Shown piece after piece: positions 45,095 to 56,970 of a stretch of DNA of 64,000 bases (the first letter of the stretch is position 1; every line of letters begins with the position of its first letter). Under the pieces are notes generated by a model. The model saw only the letters and a program-made list of their open reading frames with translations. It ran no database searches and was not told where the DNA came from. The translations under genes and the position numbers were made by a program. Source of the DNA: Piezodorus guildinii (taxonomy: Eukaryota; Arthropoda; Insecta; Hemiptera; Pentatomidae); the NCBI GenBank assembly GCA_023052935.1, contig CM041292.1, positions 137,840,951 to 137,904,950 on the forward strand, in the 5' to 3' direction.

Positions 45095-45735
45095 ATTATT
45101 CCCCAATTGTATTTGGCAATTGCAAGATAATTTTAATAAAAAAGTGCTACTTGCATGAGTTCCGACACATTGCGATATTGTAGGAAATGAAGTAACCGAC
45201 AGAGAAGCAAACAGGGCGAGGCTGAATGAACCTAGGACTAAAAATGTAATCATAACAACAGCAGAAGATTGGAGGAGGCATTGCAAGAAGGTCATTATTA
45301 ACAAGTGGAAAACTGAATGGGCTACTTCCAGTACTAAGCTGAAAGAGATAAAGCCAGAAGTATCTCCTTGGACCACACCATGCAGGAAACGTAGAAAGGA
45401 AGAGGTAGTGCTAGCGAGGCTGAGGATAGGACGTACAGTCTTTACGCACGGATATGTAATGAGATGCCTGGTTCCGCCATTCTGTGACACATGTAACACA
45501 ACACTGACCATAAAACACATTGTAACATCATCCACACTATACACTGGCACCAGAACTAGACATAACATGCCTTCAAACTTAAAAGAAGCACTAAGAAATG
45601 ACGAGGACGCGGTTTAAAGACTTTTTTAGAGACATTGGTCTGTTAAACTCAAGTTAATAAGTTAGTAAATAAAGTTAGTGAGACCCGCTAATGACCCGAA
45701 GGGGTAGATGCGGAATACCAAATAAATAAATGAAA
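45095..45735 (+). pseudogene. RNase H-type LINE, RNase H end, C-terminal domain and 3' UTR
   Basis: Reads VPTHCDIVGNEVTDREANRA (end of RNase H with its last Asp), IITTAEDWRRHCKKVIINKW, RKEEVVLARLRIGRTVFTHG and YVMRCLVPPFCDTCNTTLTI followed by KHIVTS, with the C..C....H cysteine motif. A frame from 45408 covers the last part. The 3' UTR (CGCTAATGACCCGAAGGGG, TAGATGCGG) ends in an (AAATA)n-like tail at 45720-45735. Early segments lie in a second frame, so at least one frameshift. The opposite-strand frame 45023-45568 is its shadow. Confidence 0.85.
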
Positions 45736-46087
45736 TCATTTTAATAATCGTTTTCAACTCTAGCGTTAGTTAAATGATAAAATGTTGAAAAAAATAAATA
45801 AATAAAAAATAAAATAAAAAACCTGCAAAATACTTCCGATAAGGCCCCTAAAGCAGGAAACAGCTTCACGAACAACGACTCTGCCATTGTAAAGGAAGGA
45901 TCCTACCGAATTATACAACCGAGTGAATAGAAGAAATGATGCCTCATCTAACCTCAAATCTTCTAGTTTAGTGACTAAAGTCCTCATCTTCGACCCCGAC
46001 TTACAGTTGGAAAATCGAATTTAATATCAAAAGAACCTAAATCAATTGTATTTAAACTTAAAAATCTCGTAGTAGTTTTTATACATC

Positions 46088-46089
<2 letters not shown>

Positions 46090-46148
<59 letters not shown>

Positions 46149-46158
46149 TATATATAAC
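46090..46158. repeat. (TA)n microsatellite
   Basis: About 33 TA units with one interruption, directly before a family-B LINE fragment. Confidence 0.95.
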
Positions 46159-46620
46159 TGAAACTTAAACAGAAACTAAATATGTATACATACCTACTTA
46201 TACCCATACGGACTTACACCTCGCTCACCAAGTTTATGGCTCAGCAGAAACGATTTAAATACAAAAACTGCAATAATTCAATAAAAGCCTTTAAGACTGA
46301 TGACGACAGCTCCTTCGTACGTAAACTAAACAAACCTATGTACGTTCTTATAAAGCAAACACATACGAACTATCTATTCTCATTTTCATAGTAAACTGCA
46401 TGGAGACGACAATAGGCTCGTAAACGACATGTCATAAACTGAAATGCCTGTAAAACAAGGCTAAAGAAAATCTGTATGAGATACATCTTCAGCTAAATTC
46501 AAGCTTAGGAAGGCGTGCTCATAGACTGCATGGACAAGACAAGACGGAAAAGATGATGGATGAGAGATCTCCTCTGCTAAATTAAAGCATAGAAGAAGCG
46601 CTACTGGGCACTTTGCGAAT
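46155..46620 (+). pseudogene. family-B LINE ORF2 C-terminus, decayed
   Basis: Frame-broken matches to the C terminus of 60539-63235: YTYLLIPIRTYTS, VYGSAET...IQKL, a segment matching LNGHDNRLINDMS, KTRLKKICMRYIF and DKTRRKR-WMRDLLC, then ATAGAAGAAGCGCTACTGGGCA, the start of the B 3' UTR. The terminal RLKRGWMRDLL segment appears twice, about 85 bp apart, a local duplication. Confidence 0.75.
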
Positions 46621-46856
46621 TATAAAAAAATATGAATTAAAAAATATATATCGAAAAGTATTCCTACTCAACGTAGATATATGATATGTTTACTATATTT
46701 TCGGGATGTTAGATTTTTACATGTCCTGCTTACTTCCTTTTTTGAAAAAATATATTTTTTTTTTTTGGAAATTATTTTGAAATTCTTCAGGAAAATGGTG
46801 TACGAGACCAAAAAATTACCTCTCAAGACGAATTTCCAGGTCCTAAATGATATACA

Positions 46857-46890
<34 letters not shown>

Positions 46891-49111
46891 TTTTTTGTTT
46901 TAACATTTTATTGGTATTTAAAACTGTATTAGCTAAAAAAATACATCAAGTAAATGTGATGTTATATTAATTAAAAACTATGCAATACAATAATAACCAA
47001 ATCCTAAGCTGTAAAGAAATATATGCTGATTTATTGTATTGTCATTTATTCATCGTTATATTTGTTTGTTATGTCAAATAAAGATCAGAAAAAGGTGGAG
47101 AAATGTATTCAGTAACAAGGCATTTTAGTAATTATTACATCGTTAAGTATTTTATGAGTACTTTATCCTACTTCACTTTATTAGAGTCTATTATCTACAT
47201 TGGAACGGTTTGTCGAGTGTGATGTGATCCATTATTAGAAAAACTTCTCTTTGGTACGTTGCCTATCTTCATGAACGCCACACCACTTAAAATTCCAGGA
47301 ACCTGACGAGAAGATTCTCTGGAAATGAATAGTCAGAAGTACCAGCTAATCTTTTTTTCCATTATTGCACATCTTTCTTTTATTATATAAAATATAACCT
47401 AACGGTTATAAGAGAATGCTTACGATAAACAAATTTTCTTGGACAAGTTTCATCAACATTTTTTATGTCGTCTAAAAAGCTATTTCTGAAAGTTTCAATT
47501 ACACATAAACGTTGATTATACACGTTTTATGTCACTTAGTGTGTAATATTAGTAAGAAAATAGCATTAGATAATGTTATGCGTTCCTCACGCAACTTTCA
47601 CTTAACTTCCTTAAATTTGAAGAGTTTGCATTCAATATAAGTTTCTATGTAAATATTTATTTAAAATAAATGAAGAATAAGATAAAGAACCACGAAAGCC
47701 TTAAGGAAAGGTAAAAGATTCATTTTGCATGTTCCATAAATGAGGAACACGTGACTGGAAGTAAGTCCACGCTGAAAGTAAAATAGATGAAGTAAAAATG
47801 TGTATTCTAGTTATCTGTTTTTTTCTTAGTTTTTAATCTTTTAAAAAAGTTCTAATTTTTTTGTGTTAAAATATGTTAAACTGAAAAATATTTCTCTTTC
47901 AGTTAATGGTAGAATTCTTTCATATTTCACTTTTATCTATTTTTTATCAATGCTAATAATGTGATATGGTGAATTATATTAGCTAAATAAAATTAAAGGC
48001 ACTTTAGAGGAGAAAAAATCAAACAAGTAATATAAAAAACTAATTTCGTCTGTTGTCCCTATACGGACAGATCTGCTATTAATTTTTTTGCGAAGTATGA
48101 ATCTGGAACTGTTGATTTATTTTCTACAATACAGAAAAAAGTTTTAAAAATAATAATTCATAATAGAAAATAGAAAATTGCATACTTTCACGGTTGAGAA
48201 TATAAAAAAAAATGTAATTGTCTTTATTTTAGTATTATTATCACTTAACTTTTTTTAAATTTTTAATCTGGTTTACAAAATAAGTTATTGCATTCAACAT
48301 GCAATGATAAAACAACCTGTTAAAATACTTTTGTACCAATATATTTTCATATTGACATTCATAAAACATAAAGGTTTATAACAAAACCTCTTTGCTAAGA
48401 TCAAAAGCTTAGGGTGTTATTTAAGAGAATTAATATCAAATACAGAAGGCTAAACTTTTATCAAAAGGTAATACAATTATAATAATTGAAAAACATAATA
48501 TCGTTTGCAATAGAAAATGGTATCTACCATTCTATATAACACGAAAAGGAATTTTCTTTTCTCTAGATTCTCGTGTCTTGTTTTGTTTTTTTTATGCAAT
48601 GTTCCTTATTTTAATCTGCTTAATAGTTTTCCTTTTGTTCTCCTCTCCATTACACGTCCCAGCTGCTTGCTCTGTTTCTTCCTTTTTTTTTTTTTTTTTT
48701 TATTCTTTCTTTTATTTCCGTTTCAATTTTCTCGTGTTGTTTTATTGTTATCATATAACATTAATTCAACGATTGGATGTTGGATATTGATATCTCACTC
48801 CTAGTAATGAAAACCTTAATAAAAATTAAAATGCGTTTTTACAAATATCGTTCCAGGAGTCATTTTAAAACCCCCGTTTTTGTATTTGTTTTTGGTCACT
48901 GTTTTTATATACAGTAGGTCAATCTGTTAAATACAAATCTTAGATCAATCGTGAAATCTATTAAAAAATCTAAAGCTTTTAGTAGTTAATAATACTCATC
49001 AAACATTACACCAGAACGGCTGGGATTTCCTGGCGTCATGCCTCGACATACTCGTACACTAATGTGTGTCGAGGTTTGATTCGGAGTTACCAGGGGCAGT
49101 ATGTAAATATT
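46621..49111. other. intronic spacer, no gene seen
   Basis: AT-rich with a poly(T) run at 46873-46896 and another at 48684-48701. Open frames over these runs (46681-46932, 48517-48804) are low-complexity artefacts. Confidence 0.5.
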
Positions 49112-49273
49112 AGGGGTAGGTCACTACGAGTAGGTCACTACGTTTGCTATAGCATGCTATTTGTGCTATTGTGCTAAACCCATCAATTTTATACAGGAAA
49201 TAACTGTAGAAACTCGACGGGTTTAGCAAAATACCACAAATAGCATGCTGTAGCAAACGTATTGAGTACCCCT
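49112..49273. mobile_element. foldback MITE, 162 bp
   Basis: Terminal inverted repeats start AGGGGTA (49112) and end TACCCCT (49273). The inner arms, ACGTTTGCTATAGCATGC and its near match read from the right, extend about 40 bp with a few mismatches, leaving a ~35-bp loop. Flanking ATT (49109-49111, 49274-49276) is a plausible 3-bp TSD. A 14-bp tandem duplication (TAGGTCACTACGAG) lies in the left arm. Superfamily not assigned. Confidence 0.8.
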
Positions 49274-50949
49274 ATTGTATATAGCTATAAATGTGGCCAA
49301 CATTAATAATACTTAATTTTTTTTTCTATTTATTTTTTTTGTTTATTAAGGTTGTTTATTGTTCTTAGAATTTTTTATTATGTAGATATGGAATGAGTTA
49401 TTTTTCATAGATGTTATACTCGATTGCAGATTGTCCTAAAAACCTCTAAATAGTCTCTAAATCTCTAAAGAAACAGAAAAACGCTACAAATTATTACACA
49501 GTGGTTTATTGTTACCAAATAACAATATTAAGGTATAGCTGTTTATGTATCTGTTGATAGGCAATTCAGTAATATGAAAAGCGATAATTCAAAGGATAAT
49601 ATTATATCACTTCTGCTGATTTAAAAACTATTTTCAGCTAGCTGTTAAGCAGTTTTAATGATTCTTTTTTTTTTTCTAAAATTTAATTCTATATCAACAG
49701 CACAAATTTTGGGTATTTATTATTTATTAATTAGGAGAAACGGATTATTTTTTTTTCGTTATTCTGATTTCAATTTTTTTTTTGTATATAATTATTTCCG
49801 TTCCTTGGTTAAAAACATTCTTTAATTTATTATTTTTTTCTCTATCTTAAAAATAACGGAGATATGAATTAAATTATTTTTAATCGCCGCCTTAAAATAA
49901 CCAGCTGATATCACATCTAGTGTTAAGATCATCGTTCCATGGACTAGTATTTTTGGAGCGGATTTTTTGATTCGGAATGAAACGGCATTGGCGGAAAAAT
50001 GGATTTTTTTATTTATTTATTTTTTTTTGTTGTTTATTCGGGTTCTGTGCATATTGAAACGTGAGCTCTCAATTTTTTTCTCATTTTTTTCACAAATGTT
50101 CATTATTTCAAATAATAAACCAACATGGCTTTAAAATTGAAGTAAATTAATTAAGAAAAAAATAACTGCCTGCTAATCTCGTTGAACGAGGTTACAATAT
50201 TTTAATAATTTTTATGATTTTATAATTCCTAATTGTCAATTTACTGATTAATATCTTATTTTAATGTTTTTTGGACGATATAATGCTTATGAATAATTTT
50301 CCATTTCTTGCTGAATGTTCTTTCGAGTTCCTTGAATTAAATAATAACTTCCACCGTAAATCTCCTCCTCCTAAAACTGTTGTGATTGTTTGACAATCCT
50401 TGCACTCCTTTAGTAAAGTCGATCGTGGTATTCACAATCCTCCTCAGTACATTACATGAGTGTAATTTGGAGATAAATTAGTCTAGTGGATGCTGGGCTA
50501 TCCTGGGTCGTTGCTTCTTCCAATAGGACGAAAAGATACCTTTACGAAGACATACATTCTATATTATATTTATCTATGAAGTGCTCATGTCTAGATATAA
50601 TAACAAAAGCGACATTTTGAATGTTATAAAGCCCAAGTGCTGTAGAATCCTTTATTCCTCCTGCAGGCTAGTTATTTATTTTCCTTTTTTTTCTTTTGTA
50701 ACCCCATGTTCATTCGTGAAATTATAAGAAGGTTGTGCATTTTGATAATATTTCGAATGTTCTTGTTTTTCTGTAGCATGCTATATCATAAATAATCTGC
50801 GCAACACACGACTATAAAAGAGAAAAAAAAAATATTTTTAATTTCAATGGAAACATATGTTTTATTAAATAATCTATTACATTTTGATCAACAATAATCA
50901 GTTAGTTTTATTGGCTTTTCATCATTCTGTATTAACCATTAAAATTCCG
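49274..50949. other. intronic spacer, no gene seen
   Basis: AT-rich with many short T runs. 50340-50520 is slightly GC-richer and unique in the window. Confidence 0.45.
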
Positions 50950-51610
50950 TATATTAGATAATATTTTTTCTAAAATCCTTAGCTATCCAACGGTATATTA
51001 TACTTCTATATCACTATTCTGGTGTTCTAAAAAACAAAAATTACATCAAATATGTCTGCACTTTTCTTATTTAGTTGTTCATCAAATTCGCTCAACTTGC
51101 ATATTTACACGTTATTTATCAATTCTAATAAGTTGATGCTCCGATTTTTTTTTTAATCTATAAAATTAAAGGTATTTTAGAGGAAAAAATATCGACTTTT
51201 AAGCTCTGTCAGACCATTGAAACCTACATCATATTAAATTTTACATCAATATATAGAGTTTAATCAAAATCTTTATAGCCTTTTTTGAGGAAATCGTAAA
51301 AAGGTACAAAATGCATGGTATAAAGTGACTCTTCTGATTAGCTGATTTTAATGAAATTTCTGTAACATCTTGGGCGTATGGTTGTCTTAAATATGAAATT
51401 TCAGATTCATAGCACTTATAGTTTTCGCTCGGGAGTTACCACACACACACACACACACACACACCACACACCAAGACCTTTTCGCGGGACTTAGTTATTT
51501 GGACTCAGGGGACCCTAAAACGTCTATATCCGTTGAAAACTGGTATTCGAAAATTTTCACGATCGCAATACTTTCCTTTACTATAAATAATAAGTGAAAG
51601 TAAATAAGGT
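50950..51610 (+). repeat. dispersed repeat family D, copy 5 (longest)
   Basis: The most complete copy: CTATCCAACGGTATATTATA, AAATTAAAGGTATTTTAGAGG, GTCAGACC, GTAAAAAGGTACAAAATGCA, GTAACATCTTGGGCGTATGG, a (CA)n run at 51431-51468, AAGACCTTTTCGCGGGACTT, GACTCAGGGGACCCTAAAACG and CGATCGCAATACTTTCC. No coding capacity or terminal repeat recognised. Confidence 0.78.
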
Positions 51611-51730
51611 GTTGCTATCTTATTCTCTTTTGTTGACTAACAGCAGGATGTTTCTAGAAGATGGGATACATCGTATTTTAGATTTACCAATTGGGTGTGT
51701 GTGCGTGGAGGAGGAAAGGTGAGGATGCGT

Positions 51731-51751
51731 GTGTTGTGTGTGTGTGTGTGT
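51731..51751. repeat. (TG)n microsatellite
   Basis: About ten TG units within a longer TG-rich stretch from 51690. Confidence 0.85.
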
Positions 51752-51859
51752 AATCCATAATTTTTTTTAACTGAAAATTTTGTATCTTATCTTTATGGAC
51801 AACAGTGAAGGGGGGACGATTTAACTTGTCACGTGGTAGGCTTGATGGATAGAGTAATA

Positions 51860-52690
51860 CCCAGTGGCATCTCTTTCTGGTTGATTCTTATTTCATGTAT
51901 ATGATATGGCGTCCCTCATCCAGCTCCTTTTCATGTTTTGTATAAATGTGTTAATATATCCATATAAGTGGTGAAAACATTTGTAGAGTTGACTGTTGGT
52001 ATGTGAAGGTCCGTGTGTAGAGCAATATTGTTCAAGTTCCTTGCAGCTCTAGCGATTTCCCTGAAAGTTTTTGATTAACAAATTTGAATTTTACGTAAGT
52101 GTGTCTTTTTTCCTGTCCCATCTATCTGTTAGGTGTAAGTCCAGATGGGTTTCAGTAGGTATATGTAAGTGTTTAATTTTTAATTTTGAACTTCTTGAAA
52201 GTAGAGAACATTGAGGTACTCTTGCTAAGTTGGCCAACACCAAGGCAAAACGAGGTCTAAGCTCAAGAATGTATATATCAGTTATAGTCTATACTGTATA
52301 TACACAGGTTAAGTATACATGCATTGATTGTAAATAAAGTCAAGGGTAAGGAAAAAAAAATTACTCTTGCTAAAGCTGGTCTGATTCTAGATATTTCTGA
52401 GACTTGTCAAATAGACCCCGTGTCATTCTTCTGCCGAATATCAACCAAAGATATCTGATTGTGTTTGTCCTTGGAATTTAGATGTTTCATTTTGGAGTGT
52501 GAATGTAATGCGTTGGGATTTCCTTGGTTTTGTCGAATTTTCCAAAGTTGACAGGCTGATGAGTCTATAAGATGCATGATAAGGGATATCTGTGGTTGGT
52601 GAATCATTGTTATGTATGAGTTTTTGTATTGTAACCGCAATTTGGTTGTTTTTAATATGTCACTTTTAATAGACTAACGGAACATAAGCG
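51860..52690 (-). pseudogene. family-B LINE ORF2 C-terminus, decayed, split by an insertion
   Basis: The minus strand matches 60430-61150: the upstream part (52690-52374) includes LWKIRQNQGN-like sequence aligned with YKLWKIRLNHDKSKHVTF. The downstream part (52216-51860) matches the LKLNTYTYLLKPIW to RGWMRDLL region and the start of the B 3' UTR. The two parts are separated by a 133-bp insert with its own TSD. Multiple stops. Confidence 0.78.
52217..52373 (+). mobile_element. short retroposed insert with 12-bp TSD
   Basis: Insert 52229-52361 (133 bp) flanked by TACTCTTGCTAA at 52217-52228 and 52362-52373. It ends in a 9-A run preceded by AAATAAAG (a possible poly(A) signal at about 52332). 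It has no tRNA-like boxes, so it looks like the 5'-truncated 3' end of a retroposed mRNA or of an unknown LINE. Confidence 0.75.
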
Positions 52691-52959
52691 TTTTCCCGGG
52701 CATTTTGTGGAGCAATTAAACATTTATAAAGTCATGTCCAAGGACTTTAATTTAATTGAATAACTACTTATACATACTTATTTATTCGTTATATATCGCC
52801 CAAAAAAAAGAAAATGTAAATATTCAGTAATTAGATAGGTTAATCTTTATATATATTTACCAAGATATTGCTAACTTGTTCATCGAGATTATTGGACAGG
52901 CTTTGTTTTCGGTAATTATAAACTTCTTAGAAGATAGTGAATGAATTAAAACCAAAGCC

Positions 52960-53150
52960 ATCTATCCTTAGTTATGCCATCCTTTGGAGGGGACGTTAAA
53001 AGGAGGTCTTGAGCCTGTGCGATGTTAGGTACTCGTTAAAGATCCCTATTCTAATAAAACCTGGATAGGCAAAATTTAGGACTCCCACTGTAGCATCATC
53101 CAATTTGCCATAGTAGCATAAAGTGACCTTAAATAAATAAATAAACTAAC
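52960..53150 (+). repeat. SINE family 2, 5'-truncated copy
   Basis: Body matches 22370-22540 and the complement of 23361-23560 (CCTTAGTTATGCCATCCTTTG, GGTACTCGTTAAAGATCCCT, ACTCCCACTGTAGCATC, CATAGTAGCATAAAGTG), with an AAATAAATAAATAAAC tail. The tRNA-like head is missing. Confidence 0.87.
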
Positions 53151-53544
53151 CATGGTCATCTTGCTAGAAGTTTACAAACCGCACTTATTTAATTTTATGT
53201 TTGATTTAAATTTATATTTATATTTATAAATTTATATTCTATATTTATTGATTTATTTTATCATAAGGTATATGGGGTAAATAGTAATCTTATTTTACTC
53301 AGTTCTGTGAGATAATAAGAAATATTGCTAAATGTTATGATATATTTATATTTTATGGGAGAACCATGTATCAGCTATTCAGAAATAGGCTATAATAGTG
53401 TAATCGGCGGTGAAGAACAACTCCTCTATCCGTAGTTGTTTACCTTACTTTATTTTCTGTAAATATTGCGTTAATGAAACTCAAATTATTATTACTATTA
53501 TATTTAATAATACAGAATTGAATATGAAATGTTTCAATCCAATG

Positions 53545-53740
53545 AGTCTGGGCAAGAGTACCGCAAGGGTCGATACTTGCTTGCTCCTCTACTATATAAT
53601 GCTTATGTACACGGCTTTACCTATCAGCTATGCATCATTGGCTGCTGACGTGGACCATACTCCAATTTCAATGGCATAAAAACAATCTCGCACCAGTACA
53701 ATAGCATTTACTGCTCTTAGAAAATTTGCACACTGTTGGG
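53545..53740 (+). pseudogene. LINE reverse-transcriptase remnant
   Basis: Frame-broken RVPQGS(I)LAPLLYNAYVHG followed by an ADVDHTPIS segment in the place of YADDT. This is motif B to motif C of a jockey-like reverse transcriptase. It could belong with the family-B fragment at 54330-54735, with an intervening insertion. Confidence 0.5.
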
Positions 53741-54329
53741 AAGAGGGGCGTCTAACGCGTTAGTTCGCAGCCTCGACCCGGTCGTTATTATGAGTCGCCG
53801 AATTTTCTGTCAATCCGTGTAATTTTGTTGAGGGTAAATGAATAATATTATAAAAGAGAGAACATGAAAAAGCTTATATTAATTGAAACAAAACAAATAC
53901 TGTTTATAGTGTGCAAGCGGTGATTCTTTCAATCCTTGATCACTTCCTTCCCCTCTCGTCTGCGATGTTCCTTCTTTCCTTTAGCGACTCCTACTCCACG
54001 CGACAATTCTCTACTATTTTCTATGACATTTGATTTTCCTCGATGAAGTGCGATTTGAGAACAATAAGACACATCTGCGACCACCAACTTAATTAAACAT
54101 CGTCTACACTCGCGAATCACTCTGCTAACTCTCTCTTACAATCCCAGAATGCCCTCCGTCCAGCGGTCACTTAACAGCTGATTCAAATAGAATAAAACAA
54201 ATGCATGTCGCGCTTGCACATAATAAATCATAAAATAAAACAAATAAAATTACAAATGGAGAGATATAAACATAAGACTAATTCAATTCTTAACACACAC
54301 TCTTTAGAAATTTCGATTTATTTACAACT
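53741..54329. other. unassigned sequence between two LINE remnants
   Basis: GC-richer than the surroundings (a GGCGTCTAACGCGTTAGTTC block near 53747; pyrimidine-rich 53930-54000). No recognised family. Confidence 0.3.
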
Positions 54330-54735
54330 ACTCAAAACTTATAACGTTCACACTTCTACGAAGCACTTGTCTCTTAATTATAGATGTTATAGGTGTCATC
54401 CGAATACCTTAGACCGAAACATAAATTATCTAGGACTAGCATTTGACCGAAGGATGACTTGGGCTCACTTACTGAAATGAAAAGAAATATTCTCAACAAA
54501 CGAATGAAAGTACACACCTACTTATCAAAAGAGACGACAAATAAAATTAAGACTCAAAACTAGAGCAACGTGGTACGTTAACTATTCAACCCTACATACT
54601 GACTTACAACAAATATCCAAAAACAATCGACCATATTATTTACCATATCCGCGTTTTCATGTAAAACATAACGGGCACAACTATGTTCTTATAAATGAAG
54701 CACGTGAATAACAATGAAAATCGTTATTTCGAAAC
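54330..54735 (+). pseudogene. family-B LINE ORF2 C-terminus, decayed with internal deletion
   Basis: NINYLGLAFDRRMTWAHLLK matches HYLGLTLDRRMTWGPHVK of 60539-63235. After a deletion it resumes with KLRLKTRATWYVNYSTLHTDL and RFHVKHNGHNYVLINEA, aligned with the B C-terminal segments. Stops throughout. Confidence 0.8.
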
Positions 54736-56789
54736 ATCTGTTCATTAAAACATTTTTATATCATTTTAAATATGTTATGTGGTTTTCGATTTAGCTGTAA
54801 TTTCATTTTCGATAGTATCTTAAACCTCTCTTTTCTTTACAAAAATAATGTGTAAGAAAAAAAATATATATATTAAGTTAAGATATTAATCCCCAAACTG
54901 TTTGAAATGAAAAGAGCTATAACCTGTTTTAAGGAAGTAAAAGAAGATGTTGAACCAAATTTGAAGAACTTCCAAACAGAAAATATTTGGAGAAAAAGTC
55001 ATGAAGGGTTGTTTCCAAGTCGAACACAAGAAGTTAAAAACAGGAACCAAGTAGACGGAAGAACCAAAACAGCTGTTTTCTGAGCAGATGAGGGAGGCCT
55101 TCTTGGGACAAATAAGAATTTGAAATGAGCTTCAAAGTAGTCTACAATCATGATACTCCAATGATCTGATCGAATTAATAAAAGTAAAAAACATTTCATA
55201 ATTTTAGTTTTTGTTTTTTTAATTGTATTTGAAAACCGATTGTACGATAGACGTTAAAATAAATAGAAATAAGTCTAAATAAACTATTAGCAGTAGGAAA
55301 CGTTGAAGATTCCTTTAATATGGATGTGTCAGGATATACTATCATGTAAGCCACTTTGATTTCTAGGTTTTTCGAACATCTTGAAAACCATTCATAATCA
55401 TTTTAGATGCTCATTTTAAAGATGATTAAACTGCTCGCAAAGCTAAACTAATTAATTAAATACTTGAGAAATTACTGTAAAGAAATTTCGTATTAGACAT
55501 TGTTTGCCAGATGTAAAAAATGTCACCTATTATGATACTGTTCTTAAAATAAATGAAAATTATAAAATGATTTTATTTTGAAGTCTTTGTATTTATTAAA
55601 GACTAATGTCATATTTGAAGAAGAAATACTGAAAAAAATACTTGAATAAGTGAATTCGAAAAAAGGAAACGCCACTTAAGAATAGCTATTACACATTCGC
55701 CTCCACAAATCTCCGTAGCCCATATTGGGTCGGGTGGGAATTCAGATCAGATTTAATGTCAGCTTTTTCACAGCTGCCTTGTTCCCTCACTGCCTTTGCA
55801 TTCATAACCGCTGTAGTGACTTATACTTCAACCACCATATCAATTTTTTTACTGCCTGCTTTATTTTTATTTTCTTAAGGGTGGTCTTAAATCCTCGTAC
55901 ATATTTTCCCAGATATATTTTCAGGTTTTAAAACGCATTGCCATTTTAATTTTTTCTTATTATTCATGAATCTCGCAATTCTTTATGAAGGCTTATATCA
56001 AATATTCACAATCAATTTTTTCTAAGATCTAAGATCTAAGTTTTATTTATCATAACGATAGAAAAATAAATAATTAAATTACACTTTTACAAAACATCAA
56101 AAGGGTCTTGGATAGGTTCATTAAATTTAGAGATTTGTACTGTATCAACTGTCGTGTCAGGAGATGATTACCTAGCTCAGCCGCTATTTTTTCTTTAATT
56201 TTCGGACACCAATTTTATAGAGGCAGGGTATGTCCAAGGAGGGCACCATAACCCAGGGTCGTGAAGACCTAACGTCGAAGATATTCACCCAATAAATATA
56301 TAAAAAAGATGGGTAGTAATTTTCTTTTAAAGTTCATTAGTGTAGACTCAAATATTTTTAAGTTGAAACTACTTTTTATATTAACTGTATACCCTTTAAT
56401 ATAAAAAAACATCGAATAAAATACACGACGTACGTCTTAGGAAACGACTTTTTACCAAACTACACTTTTATTAAATTATTTTCAATAATGACTCAATAAG
56501 GAATCGACCAATATCAGGGCATCTAGCAATGATCCTAACACCTAAATATTGATATCCTGACCATATAGGGTTTGGATTCAAGTCTTGACGGTCATTTGGA
56601 AAAAAAAAAAAAAAAAAAAATATATTGATATCAACCGATCAGTTTTAGAAGGATTTAGCTGCTCCCCACAGTTCTATACTATTATTCTAGGTAGGGTTTA
56701 GTATCGTCTTGCTGATGAATATTTAGCTTTGAGATAATATTCGATAACAATTCTATTCGAAAACAATTAAAATTCCTAAAATATAAAAT
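54736..56789. other. intronic spacer; possible LINE scrap near 56500-56600
   Basis: On the minus strand 56600-56500 reads DLNPNPIWSGYQYLGVRIIA, resembling the YLGV.ID segment of LINE proteins, beside a poly(A) run at 56600-56620. The rest shows nothing recognisable. Confidence 0.3.
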
Positions 56790-56970
56790 TAAAAAAGAAT
56801 CATTGAAATCAGTTAAGAAATAGCAGATATAGCGTTTTGAAATTAGCAGTGACGATAGGCCATTTCCTTTGATAAATTTATCACTTTCACAAGTTGCTTG
56901 ACTGTGAAGGGCTGTATAAATAATTATAATCCAATATAGGTATTTGGAATATAATAATTTTTCCCATTTT
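56790..56970 (+). repeat. dispersed repeat family E, copy 3
   Basis: Shares AGCGTTTTGAAATTAGCAG, a CCTTTGATAAATTTATCACTT-type middle and CCAATATAGGTATTTGGAA with 4483-4665. Same orientation as the other two copies. Confidence 0.55.

Noticed and set aside
45023..45568. 181-aa minus-strand protein
   Set aside because: Antisense to the RNase H-type LINE remnant, which explains the codon pattern.
48517..48804. Hydrophobic 95-aa membrane protein
   Set aside because: Phe/Leu-rich translation of a T-rich low-complexity tract.
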